In this document: piece after piece, positions 5,893 to 12,479 of the stretch
Layout: the number at the start of each line of letters is the position of its first letter
How positions within the stretch are numbered: the stretch's first letter is position 1
Assembly (NCBI GenBank): GCA_028717105.1
Contig: JAQUOM010000032.1
Span: forward strand, 1 to 14,504
Direction: 5' to 3'
Source: Candidatus Omnitrophota bacterium
GTDB taxonomy: Bacteria; Omnitrophota; Gorgyraeia; Velamenicoccales; Velamenicoccaceae
Length of the DNA: 14,504 bases
Translations under genes and position numbers: made by a program
The notes under the pieces: generated by a model
The model's input: the letters and a program-made list of their open reading frames with translations, nothing else
Database searches by the model: none
What the model was told of the DNA's origin: nothing

Positions 5893-6849
5893 CTCCCGCA
5901 CGTGGGCGATCAGTTCCAGGAATCCCTGCCGGTCTTTTGTTTCATTGACGCGCTGGCGGACGGAGCGCACGAAACGACGCCCCTTGAGGTACCATCCGAC
6001 GAACTTGCGCATCAGGGCGACGGCATTTTTTTCGCCGTGTTCGGTGACCATCATCTCCAGGTGTTGCTGCATGACGCTTAAGATTTCTTCGGTTTCCGGC
6101 GGCGGCGCGATGCGGCCGCTCGAGAAATATCCTTCGATCTGCCGGAAGATCCATGGGTTACCCAGACAGCCGCGCGCCACAAGGATACCGTCGCAGCCTG
6201 TTTCATCGAACATCTTTTTGGCGTGCAGGGCCGACCAGATGTCGCCGCTGGCAATGACGGGAATATCGACGCTCTTCTTGACGGCCGCGATGGCGGCGTA
6301 ATCCACCTGTCCCTTATAGAACTGCTGGCGGTCCCGTCCATGGATAAAGATGGCGCGGATACCCGCGTCTTGGGCGGCGCGCGCGACGTCGGCCGCATTG
6401 CGGCTGTCGGCATTCCACCCGCTGCGGATCTTGACCGTGACGGGTTTTTTCCAGTTCTTGGCCATGGCGGAGAGGATGGTTTTCAGCCTGGGGACGTCTT
6501 TCAGGAGCGCCGCGCCTTCGTTACGGCGGCAGACTTTGCGCACCGGGCAGGCCGCGTTGAAGTCCAGAAGGTCGAAATGATAGGATGAGATGACGTCCAT
6601 GGCCGGCAGGATATGGGAGACTTCTGCGCCCAAAAGCTGGATGCCGATGGGGGTGTCCATGGGGTCGGTCTCCAGCATCTTTTTTGTTTTTTTGTTCTTA
6701 TGGGAGATGGCCCTGGCGTTGATCATTTCGACGAAGGTGAAGGAGGCGCCGAATTGGCGGCATAGCAGGCGAAAGGAAGAATCGCTGATGCCGGCCAAGG
6801 GCGCCAGGAGCACGTTGGACCGCAGTGTCAGGTCACCGATCTTGAGCAT
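5881..6849 (-). CDS. dusB: tRNA-dihydrouridine synthase, DusB type
   Basis: 322 residues, the usual length for the family. It reduces specific uridines in tRNA to dihydrouridine using FMN and NAD(P)H. Visible landmarks are APLAGISDSSFR (residues 16-27, FMN-binding start of the TIM barrel), NAACPVRKV with catalytic C101, IHGRDRQQFYKG, IPVIASGDI and GCDGILVARGCLGNPWIF. The final segments bind tRNA. The DusB-like CPVRKV context and GRDRQQFYKG segment favour DusB over DusA or DusC. The ATG at 6849 has no ribosome site and lies six bases after a candidate -10 box. Divergent from the bamD operon. Confidence 0.94.
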   Translation of the reverse strand: MLKIGDLTLRSNVLLAPLAGISDSSFRLLCRQFGASFTFVEMINARAISHKNKKTKKMLETDPMDTPIGIQLLGAEVSHILPAMDVISSYHFDLLDFNAACPVRKVCRRNEGAALLKDVPRLKTILSAMAKNWKKPVTVKIRSGWNADSRNAADVARAAQDAGIRAIFIHGRDRQQFYKGQVDYAAIAAVKKSVDIPVIASGDIWSALHAKKMFDETGCDGILVARGCLGNPWIFRQIEGYFSSGRIAPPPETEEILSVMQQHLEMMVTEHGEKNAVALMRKFVGWYLKGRRFVRSVRQRVNETKDRQGFLELIAHVRELAR

Positions 6850-6855
6850 GGGGGT

Positions 6856-6884
6856 ATTGTATATAAAAACCCCTCAATAGTCTA
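6856..6884 (-). promoter_or_regulatory. Candidate promoter for dusB giving a leaderless mRNA
   Basis: On the minus strand, TAGACT (6884-6879), 17 bases, TACAAT (6861-6856), then six bases to the ATG at 6849. An alternative is TTGACT (6891-6886), 18 bases, TTTATA (6867-6862). Either starts the RNA within about six bases of the ATG, and no Shine-Dalgarno precedes it. Confidence 0.45.
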
Positions 6885-6958
6885 TAGTCAATTGTCTGCA
6901 GATAAAACCTAAAAAAAGGTTGTTTTGACCGTCGTCTATGGACCTGTGGACCGCGGAC
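6875..6958. repeat. Degenerate short-unit repeats in the dusB/bamD divergent spacer
   Basis: GTCTATAG at 6880-6887 and GTCTATGG at 6934-6941 are near copies. The second runs into a degenerate series of GGAC-centred units (ATGGACC, GTGGACC, GCGGAC). Between them is a small hairpin, AACCT (6906-6910) with AGGTT (6917-6921), with flanking A and T tracts. No gene was found in this 156-base spacer. It resembles the other short-unit intergenic repeats of the window in style but not in sequence. Confidence 0.4.
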
Positions 6959-6967
6959 GGCTCTTCA

Positions 6968-6996
6968 TTGACAAATGACAGGGGCTATGGTAAAGT
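6968..6996 (+). promoter_or_regulatory. Sigma70-type promoter for the bamD-lptE-holA operon
   Basis: Perfect TTGACA at 6968-6973, a 17-base spacer and TAAAGT at 6991-6996 (4 of 6 matches to TATAAT). The ATG at 7006 is only nine bases after the -10 box, so the leader should be about three bases. No Shine-Dalgarno precedes the ATG. Confidence 0.65.
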
Positions 6997-7005
6997 AGAA
7001 CAATT

Positions 7006-7947
7006 ATGAAAAAGCGTGTTTTTTTAATATTATTTTCGATCTTCTTATTCTCCCAAAGTGCTTACGGCTATTGGATTTGGACGCCTGAATCAAAGAAATG
7101 GACCAATCCCAAGTATGCCCCTAAAGAGAGCCCGCAGGAACAGTTGAAGTTCGCGTTGGGATATTTTGAGATCAAGGATTACCAGACGGCTTATAACGAG
7201 TTTAAAAAGCTCGTGAAGTACTACCCTGACGCCCTGGAGGCCCCGGAGGCGCAGTTCTATATGGGGCGCTGCCTGGAAGAGACGGAAAAATACTACGAGG
7301 CCTTTCAGGCGTATCAGAAGGTCATCGACAAATATCCTTTTACCGAGAGGACGGAAGATATCCTTCAGCAGGAGTATATCGTCGCCCAAAAACTCCTGGA
7401 TTACCGTAAAAACGTCGTGGGGATCAATTTTACGGGCGAGACGGCCGCTCTTGAAGTGTTCCGCAAGATCATTGAAAACGCGCCCTATGGGAAATACGCT
7501 GCGGCCAGCCAATACAAGATCGGCTTGACGTTGAAGGCCAAGGGCGATTTTACCGAAGCGACCGCAGAATTCCAAAAGGTCCTGGATAATTATCCTACCA
7601 GCGAGTGGGCGGAACCTGCGAAGTTCCAGATCGCCGTCTGTGCAGGCCGTTCTTCCCTGGATGCTTCCTACGATCAGACCATGACCCAGGAGGCTGTCGA
7701 CAGGTTCAAGACGTTCCTGGCGACGCACCCGGATGCCGAACTCTCGGAACAGGCGGAACTTCGCATCGACGAACTGCGGGACAAGGAGGCTGAGTCTAAC
7801 TTTGAGATCGGCCGGTTTTACGAGAAGCAAAAAGCCTTCGATAGCGCCAAGATCTATTACCAGTTTGTCATTAAAAATTACCCCCGTTCGATCTGGGCCC
7901 AGAAATCTCTGGAACGGATCAAAACCCTGGAGAATAAAGACAAATGA
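7006..7947 (+). CDS. bamD: BamD-like outer-membrane assembly TPR protein, not a lipoprotein
   Basis: 313 residues. A signal peptide (MKKRVFLILFSIFLFSQSAYG) is followed by the aromatic stretch YWIWTPESKKW, then tetratricopeptide-like repeats: EQLKFALGYFEIKDYQTAYN (near 45), EAQFYMGRCLEETEKYYEAF (near 80), AASQYKIGLTLKAKGDFTEA (near 165) and a C-terminal unit near 280. The repeats end in YYP, KYP, NYP turns, as in the YfiO/BamD fold that helps BamA insert beta-barrel proteins. The signal region has no cysteine, so unlike E. coli BamD it cannot be lipid-anchored by a standard lipobox. It is first in an operon with lptE, which fits an envelope role. Other TPR functions (for example YbgF/CpoB-like) cannot be excluded. 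Confidence 0.82.
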   Translation: MKKRVFLILFSIFLFSQSAYGYWIWTPESKKWTNPKYAPKESPQEQLKFALGYFEIKDYQTAYNEFKKLVKYYPDALEAPEAQFYMGRCLEETEKYYEAFQAYQKVIDKYPFTERTEDILQQEYIVAQKLLDYRKNVVGINFTGETAALEVFRKIIENAPYGKYAAASQYKIGLTLKAKGDFTEATAEFQKVLDNYPTSEWAEPAKFQIAVCAGRSSLDASYDQTMTQEAVDRFKTFLATHPDAELSEQAELRIDELRDKEAESNFEIGRFYEKQKAFDSAKIYYQFVIKNYPRSIWAQKSLERIKTLENKDK

Positions 7948-8489
7948 GACGCTTCCTTCCGGCTTTATGCGGCCTGGCGCTGATGTGGTCTTTGTGCGGC
8001 TGTGGTTATACCACCCGCGGCTATGTGACGCAGGCGGGTTATAAGACGATTTATGTCGAGCCGTTCACCAATAGCATCGATACGACCTCTGAATATGCCG
8101 AAGGGTCGCGTTTCCGCACCTATTTTCCTCTCCTGGAGAATACCATTACCAACGCTGTCGTCGACCGGTTCAATTTTGACGGTTCCTTGAAGACGTCCCG
8201 GCAGGAAGATGCGGACCTGGTCCTTTCAGGAAGTCTTGTCAATTACCGCCGGGACAGCCTGCGGACGTCGTCGGACGACAATCCTGAAGAATACCGCGTT
8301 ACGCTTTTCGTCAATATCAAGCTGGTTGAAGGCAAGACCGGAAAGGTCCTCTGGCAGAAGAATGACTTTGCCGGCGACGCGACATATTTCGTATCCGGAG
8401 GCCTGGCACGGACCGAATCTCAGGCCGTGCAGGAGGCCGCGCTGGATCTCGCCCGCAGGATCATGGAGACAACCGTTGAGGTATGGTAG
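7944..8489 (+). CDS. lptE: LPS-assembly lipoprotein LptE
   Basis: 181 residues, starting at an ATGA overlap with bamD. A lipobox, L-C-G-C with acylated C20, is followed at once by GYTTRGY, the common CGY start of mature LptE proteins. The body follows the LptE pattern: IYVEPFTN early, then LENTITNAVVDRFNFDGSL, DADLVLSGSLVNYRRDS, VTLFVNIKLVEGKTGKVLWQ and an alternating C-terminal helix. LptE plugs the LptD barrel and helps place lipopolysaccharide in the outer leaflet, so the organism probably makes LPS. The stop lies inside the holA start region (7-base overlap), indicating coupled translation. Function is inferred from fold pattern and context. Confidence 0.88.
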   Translation: MRRFLPALCGLALMWSLCGCGYTTRGYVTQAGYKTIYVEPFTNSIDTTSEYAEGSRFRTYFPLLENTITNAVVDRFNFDGSLKTSRQEDADLVLSGSLVNYRRDSLRTSSDDNPEEYRVTLFVNIKLVEGKTGKVLWQKNDFAGDATYFVSGGLARTESQAVQEAALDLARRIMETTVEVW

Positions 8490-9172
8490 CGCCATCCGCC
8501 CATCTCTTTGTCGGCTCCGACGAGCTGCGCAAGCACGAAAAGCTTGAGCTCATCGCCCGAGAGCTTTTTCCTCCCGAACTTCGCGATCTGAACCTGACAT
8601 TACTCTACGGCGACGATCGCCGGATTTCCCCGAAAGACCTCACGGAGTTGTTTTGTCTTTTACCGACGGAAGGCGCCCAGGCGCATCTTCTGGTGATGCG
8701 CATGGCGCACAAGCTGGGAAAACAGCTGCGGGCCGCCCTGATCGACAATCTGGCCGCCGCGTCCCGAAGGACGGCGGTGGTTGTGGATATCCCCGAGTCG
8801 GAGGGCCAGGAAGATTTCATAAAGGCCCTGACAACGGCAGGCGCCAGGATCATGCGTTTCAAAGAGGATGTGCCGCGGAACGTCTTTGACCTGGGCCGCG
8901 CCATTGTGGAACGCAGGCCCGAAGAAGCGCTTAACATCCTGGGGCAATTATTGCGTTCCCGCGAGCGCGCAGAGAGGGTCCTGGGCGGGTTGGTTTGGCA
9001 GTGGGAAAAGTTTTTTTCGCAAAAAAGGATCGGTTCTCAAGGATATGCGCGCGGCATCAAGCTGATGCTTGATGCGGACCGGAAGCTCAAGTCTTCCGTA
9101 TCCGCAGCCGCACGCGATCATGTGATCCTGGAGACTCTTGTGGTTAGGCTTTCTTGCTTAGAGAAAGGGTGA
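8483..9172 (+). CDS. holA: DNA polymerase III delta subunit (HolA), shorter than usual
   Basis: 229 residues, against roughly 330-345 in most bacteria. Delta opens the beta clamp during clamp loading. The C-terminal half carries the recognisable part: VFDLGRAIVERRPEEALNIL, then the segment ending WQWEKFFSQK, and LDADRKLKSSVSAAARDHVILETLVVRL, matching the HolA C-terminal collar (ADRALKSG-type motif and final LLxxL helix). The N-terminal AAA+-like part is reduced but keeps the order FVGSDELRKHE, LTLLYGDD, LPTEGAQAHLLVM and AVVVDIPESEG. The lptE-holA-rpsT neighbourhood is common in bacteria and supports the call. ATG 8483 overlaps lptE by 7 bases; the 3' end overlaps convergent rpsT by 29 bp. 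No frameshift was seen. Confidence 0.85.
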   Translation: MVAPSAHLFVGSDELRKHEKLELIARELFPPELRDLNLTLLYGDDRRISPKDLTELFCLLPTEGAQAHLLVMRMAHKLGKQLRAALIDNLAAASRRTAVVVDIPESEGQEDFIKALTTAGARIMRFKEDVPRNVFDLGRAIVERRPEEALNILGQLLRSRERAERVLGGLVWQWEKFFSQKRIGSQGYARGIKLMLDADRKLKSSVSAAARDHVILETLVVRLSCLEKG

Positions 9173-9407
9173 GAGAGGATTTGCGTCTGGACACGGTGTT
9201 TTTGTGCAGGATGCCCTTGCCGACAGCCCGGTCCAGCTTTGAAAAAACGATCTTGATCTGGGATTTGGCTTCGTCAATCTTCCCCTGAGATATGAGGGAA
9301 CGGAATTTTTTAAGCTCTTTTTTGAGCTCGGACCTCTTTTCCGCGTTCGCCTGGGCCCTTTTTTTATCGACCCGCAGCCTTTTTTGTGCGCATTTTCTTT
9401 GTGGCAT
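9144..9407 (-). CDS. rpsT: 30S ribosomal protein S20
   Basis: 87 residues, highly basic and helical, the standard size. MPQRKCAQKRLRVDKKRAQAN is the normal S20 start (helix 1 binding 16S rRNA), with SQIKIVFSKLDRAVGKGILHKN as the conserved central-to-C-terminal block. GGAG lies nine bases before the ATG at 9407, and a near-perfect promoter lies upstream. The gene converges on holA and overlaps its 3' end by 29 bp. Confidence 0.97.
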   Translation of the reverse strand: MPQRKCAQKRLRVDKKRAQANAEKRSELKKELKKFRSLISQGKIDEAKSQIKIVFSKLDRAVGKGILHKNTVSRRKSSLTLSLSKKA

Positions 9408-9416
9408 AGCTTTTAA

Positions 9417-9431
9417 CTCCTTTCTTAGGAG
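9417..9431 (-). promoter_or_regulatory. 5'-terminal hairpin covering the rpsT ribosome binding site
   Basis: On the minus strand CTCCT (9431-9427), loop AAGAA, AGGAG (9421-9417). The 3' arm is the Shine-Dalgarno of rpsT. The predicted RNA start (about 9429) is inside the 5' arm, so stem length depends on the exact start. It could sequester the ribosome site, in line with the known autogenous control of S20 in E. coli. Function is inferred. Confidence 0.35.
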
Positions 9432-9435
9432 TGGA

Positions 9436-9463
9436 ATTATAGCATAGTTGGTCAGCTTGTCAA
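9436..9463 (-). promoter_or_regulatory. Near-consensus sigma70 promoter for rpsT
   Basis: On the minus strand TTGACA (9463-9458), a 16-base spacer and TATAAT (9441-9436): both hexamers are perfect. The start should fall near 9429, giving a leader of about 22 bases with a good ribosome site. Strength fits a ribosomal protein gene. Confidence 0.8.
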
Positions 9464-9489
9464 TAGAATAGGCACAAAGGATCGGAGCC

Positions 9490-9557
9490 TCAACGTTTCA
9501 AGGTTTCCGTAAATTTTTTTTATGTGAGACCTTGAGACATTGAGACGTTGAGACTTA
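9490..9557. repeat. Four 8-bp tandem GAGACNTT units with an inverted partial copy, in front of murJ
   Basis: GAGAC recurs at 9526, 9534, 9542 and 9550, an exact 8-base period (GAGACCTT, GAGACATT, GAGACGTT, GAGACTTA). About 20 bases upstream, 9490-9507 holds the same unit on the other strand: read in reverse it gives AAACCTT, GAAACGTT, GA. The two halves form an imperfect inverted repeat around an A/T tract (9510-9523). The cluster ends three bases before the murJ start codon. Confidence 0.65.
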
Positions 9558-9559
9558 AC

Positions 9560-11134
9560 ATGACCGAACATAGGGCCATATTCAAATCCGCCGCCGCCAT
9601 CAGCACGATGACGGTCTTTTCCAGGATCACGGGATTGTTAAGGGAAGTTTTGATCGCCGGCATTTTTGGAACAGGGCCGGCGGCCCAGGCTTTTTTTGTC
9701 GCATTCCGCATCCCGAATATGTTTCGGGATATCCTCGCGGAGGGCGCCGGCAATGCCGCTTTTGTTCCTGTCTTCTGCGAATACCTTCTTGAAAAGAGCC
9801 GTCAAAAATTCCAAAACCTGGTGAATGGCCTGTTCGCATTTGTTGTGACGGTCTCTGCGGCCGTCACCGTCACGGGGGTTGTCTTCGCTGTTCCTCTGGT
9901 CCATTTGATAGCGCCGGGTTTTGCGGCTGACCCGGAAAAGCTGCGTCTAACCATCCAACTGACTCAAATCGTTTTCCCTTATCTGGTCCTCATCACCGTT
10001 TCGGCGTATCTCATGTCTGTCGCCAATGCCATGAAGTCTTTTGCCGTTCCGGCGGCTTCATCGGTTGTCTTTAATGGTGTCATGATCGCCTGCCTGGCCG
10101 TCCTTGTCCGTCTCGACACCCCTTCCCGGATTTATGTTCTCGCCTGGGCGGTCCTTTTGGCGGGTATTGCGCAGGTGGCCTTTCAGGTGCCGTCATTGTT
10201 GAAGCACGGAATCCGGCTTCGCCCGGAGGCCGGCCGGCGGCATTTCTGGAAAGAAGAGGGGGTCGCCAAAGTGGGGCGGTTGATCGTGCCGCGGATCGCC
10301 GGCACCAGTATTTATCAGTTGAACATTTTCGTGGATACGGTATTTGCTTCTTTGTCCGCCTACGCAGGCGAAGGGGCGATCGCGGCCATTTATTACGCGA
10401 ACAGAATTATCCAGCTCCCTTTTGCTATCTTCGGTATTTCCTTTTCCAATGCGGCGCTCCCCCGGATGTCTTCGGCCGCGGCGCAGAAAGATATCTCAGG
10501 CCTTAATAAGACGCTGGATGTTTGCCTGAGGGGTATTCTGGTAACGATACTGCCTGTGATGCTGGGGATCCTGGTTTTTTGCGGCCCGATCGTCGAAGCG
10601 GTCTACCGGAGAGGTAATTTCGGGGTGTATTCCGTTTCTGTGACGGCCACGGCCCTGTTTTTTTATAGCCTGGGCCTGTTGTCATACGGGGGCGTGCGGT
10701 TTTTGTCGCACTCGTTTTACGCTATGCAGGACACGATGACGCCGGTCAAAACGTCGAGCGCCGCCCTTGCCGCCAATATCATCTTTAATGCGTTTTTCAT
10801 TTTTATTTTAGGCTTAAAGATCGCAGGGCTGGCGTTGGCGAGCAGCCTGGCGGCTTCATTGAATTTCTGCCTTCTTTACCGCGAGATCAGCCGCCGCACC
10901 GGTTACCGGATCCGTCCTCTCCTGGAGGGGTTTGCGGTCAAGGTCCTGGCGGCATCCGCCGGCTGCACGGCCGTTTCTTTCCTTGTCTGGCAGGTTGTTT
11001 TTTCCTCCCGCGCCACGCTCCTGAATTTATGCGCATCGGCCGTCGTGGCCGCCGGCGCTTATGCGGGGCTTTTATGGGGCCTGGGCGTTCCCGAATTCCA
11101 AAAACTTATCGCATGGTTGATAAAAAGAAAATAA
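9560..11134 (+). CDS. murJ: Lipid II flippase MurJ (MviN family)
   Basis: 524 residues from ATG 9560, with about 14 hydrophobic helices, the normal MurJ design. It moves lipid-linked peptidoglycan precursor across the inner membrane. The N-terminal signature is clear: SRITGLLREVLIAGIFGTG, then AFFVAFRIPNMFRDILAEGA and FVPVFCEYL. Arginines equivalent to E. coli R18, R24 and R52 are R22, R28 and R56. The position equal to E. coli D39 (DAFFVAFRIPN) is glutamine here (Q43). The central SIYQLNIFVDTVFASL and YYANRIIQLPFAIFGIS blocks are also typical. A TTG at 9548 would add four residues encoded by the repeat and is unlikely. No good ribosome site precedes the ATG. The 3' end overlaps uvrC by 22 bases. 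Confidence 0.95.
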   Translation: MTEHRAIFKSAAAISTMTVFSRITGLLREVLIAGIFGTGPAAQAFFVAFRIPNMFRDILAEGAGNAAFVPVFCEYLLEKSRQKFQNLVNGLFAFVVTVSAAVTVTGVVFAVPLVHLIAPGFAADPEKLRLTIQLTQIVFPYLVLITVSAYLMSVANAMKSFAVPAASSVVFNGVMIACLAVLVRLDTPSRIYVLAWAVLLAGIAQVAFQVPSLLKHGIRLRPEAGRRHFWKEEGVAKVGRLIVPRIAGTSIYQLNIFVDTVFASLSAYAGEGAIAAIYYANRIIQLPFAIFGISFSNAALPRMSSAAAQKDISGLNKTLDVCLRGILVTILPVMLGILVFCGPIVEAVYRRGNFGVYSVSVTATALFFYSLGLLSYGGVRFLSHSFYAMQDTMTPVKTSSAALAANIIFNAFFIFILGLKIAGLALASSLAASLNFCLLYREISRRTGYRIRPLLEGFAVKVLAASAGCTAVSFLVWQVVFSSRATLLNLCASAVVAAGAYAGLLWGLGVPEFQKLIAWLIKRK

Positions 11135-12351
11135 GAAATTTCCCGGATGCCCCGGGCGTCTATCTGATGAAAGACGCCGAGGGCGAGATTATCTACGTCG
11201 GCAAGGCCCTTTCCCTTAAGAAGAGGGTGGCGTCTTATTTTTTCCGTCCCGGCCTGTCCGTCAAGGCCGGCGTCATGATGTCCTATGCCGCAGAGATCGT
11301 TTTTCAGGAGACGCCGACGGAGCGCGAGGCGCTTCTTCTGGAGGCGGACCTGATCAAGAAACACCAGCCGCGTTTCAATATCAGCCTCAAGGACGACAAG
11401 AGCTATCCTTATGTGATCGTGACGCGGGAGGAGTTTCCCCGCGTCTTGATCGGCCGCCGCCGGAAGCGTTCGGAGAGCGACGCGGATTTTTTCGGGCCTT
11501 ATACCAGCGCGCGGCTCCTGCGGGAAGCGCTCAAGATCCTGCGCCGGAGTTTTCCGTTCTGCACCTGCCGCCGGTTCCCTCAAAGGGCCTGTCTTAATGT
11601 TGACCTGGGCCTGTGCCCGGGGCCGTGCCGGGGCAAGGTCGGCCGCCGGCGTTATCTCTTCATCATCCGCGCCCTGGAAGATTTCCTGACGCAGAAAGAC
11701 ACGGAGCTCATCGAGGGCCTATCGGTGCGCATGCAGAAGCTTGTCGCGCAAGAACGCTTTGAAGAAGCGGCCAGGCTGCGCGACCAGCTGGAAGCTTTGA
11801 GTATCCTGGTTTCTGTCAGGAAGGGGCCCGGGGCGGCCGCCGGAGAAGCTGCGGATGATTGGAAAAAGATCGGCCTTGCCGGCAAACCGCGGCGCATCGA
11901 AGCTTTTGATATTTCCAATATGGCAGGCCGGGAGGCGGTGGGGTCTATGGTGTCTTTTGTCGACGGCGTTCCGGACAAGGGTCATTACAGGCGTTTTCGC
12001 ATCAAGGCCGTCGGCGGGATCGACGATTATGCCATGATCCGCGAGGTCGTCGGCCGCCGTTACCGGCGGCTTGCGCGGGAGCGCGCGTCTTTCCCCGACC
12101 TGGTCGTTATTGACGGCGGCGCCGGCCATCTGAATGCCGCCAGGGCCGTTTTGAGGCAGGCCGGCGTACGGCTCCCCATGATAGCTATCGCCAAAGAAGA
12201 GGAATTGATTTATACTAAAAAAGGCAGGATGCCCGTAGCCCTGGAGCGTTCCAGCCCCGTCTTGCGGCAGATCCAGGCGGTGCGCAACGAAGCGCATCGG
12301 TTCGCCAAAAAATACCACATTCTGTTGAGAAAAAAGAAGATGATGGAATGA
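11113..12351 (+). CDS. uvrC: UvrC-like excinuclease subunit, compact (no linker domain, no C-terminal HhH)
   Basis: 412 residues against about 600 for typical UvrC. Domains in order: GIY-YIG nuclease (FPDAPGVYLMKDAEG at 10-24, YVGKA, R38, E77, N89); a cysteine-rich segment (C150, C152, C160, C168, C172); a UVR motif near 206-230 (QERFEEAARLRDQLEAL) that contacts UvrB; and the RNase H-like 5' nuclease with D266 (AFDISN), D334 (VVIDGG) and H395 (NEAHRFA). Catalytic residues of both nucleases are therefore present. About 130 residues normally found between the UVR motif and the RNase H-like domain are missing, and the protein stops just after the EAHRFA block with no helix-hairpin-helix pair. 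ATG 11113 is chosen from the family start; the frame extends upstream inside murJ. It probably still serves nucleotide excision repair. Confidence 0.9.
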   Translation: MVDKKKIRNFPDAPGVYLMKDAEGEIIYVGKALSLKKRVASYFFRPGLSVKAGVMMSYAAEIVFQETPTEREALLLEADLIKKHQPRFNISLKDDKSYPYVIVTREEFPRVLIGRRRKRSESDADFFGPYTSARLLREALKILRRSFPFCTCRRFPQRACLNVDLGLCPGPCRGKVGRRRYLFIIRALEDFLTQKDTELIEGLSVRMQKLVAQERFEEAARLRDQLEALSILVSVRKGPGAAAGEAADDWKKIGLAGKPRRIEAFDISNMAGREAVGSMVSFVDGVPDKGHYRRFRIKAVGGIDDYAMIREVVGRRYRRLARERASFPDLVVIDGGAGHLNAARAVLRQAGVRLPMIAIAKEEELIYTKKGRMPVALERSSPVLRQIQAVRNEAHRFAKKYHILLRKKKMME

Positions 12352-12364
12352 TAGCGACCGAACA

Positions 12365-12476
12365 GCCAATGACAAAATCCGAATGACGAATCAATAACCA
12401 GGGCGCCAATGACAAAGTTTAGGCTTTGAAGCATTGGAGATTGATCGGCCGTTGGAAATTCGATATTGGAGTTTTA
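12365..12476. repeat. Dispersed intergenic repeat between uvrC and ogt (CAATGAC/CAATAACC units)
   Basis: The 12-mer GCCAATGACAAA occurs at 12365-12376 and 12405-12416, with a related GAATGACGAATC between and TCAATAACCAG at 12391-12401, which is shared with the repeat at 362-497. The right part (12431-12471) carries opposite-sense units (CATTGGAG, ATTGATCGG, GTTGGAAATTCG, ATATTGGAG), so the whole is an imperfect inverted repeat of about 110 bases. Its end, GGAG at 12468-12471, is the apparent ribosome site of ogt. Confidence 0.65.
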
Positions 12477-12479
12477 AGA

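Noticed and set aside
9526..9557. Possible CRISPR or iteron array from the regular GAGAC units
   Set aside because: Units of 8 bases without unique spacers cannot be a CRISPR array, and there is no replication gene next to it to suggest iterons.
11029..11112. Longer N-terminus for UvrC starting inside murJ
   Set aside because: The added residues are Arg-rich and unlike UvrC, whose family start aligns at ATG 11113.
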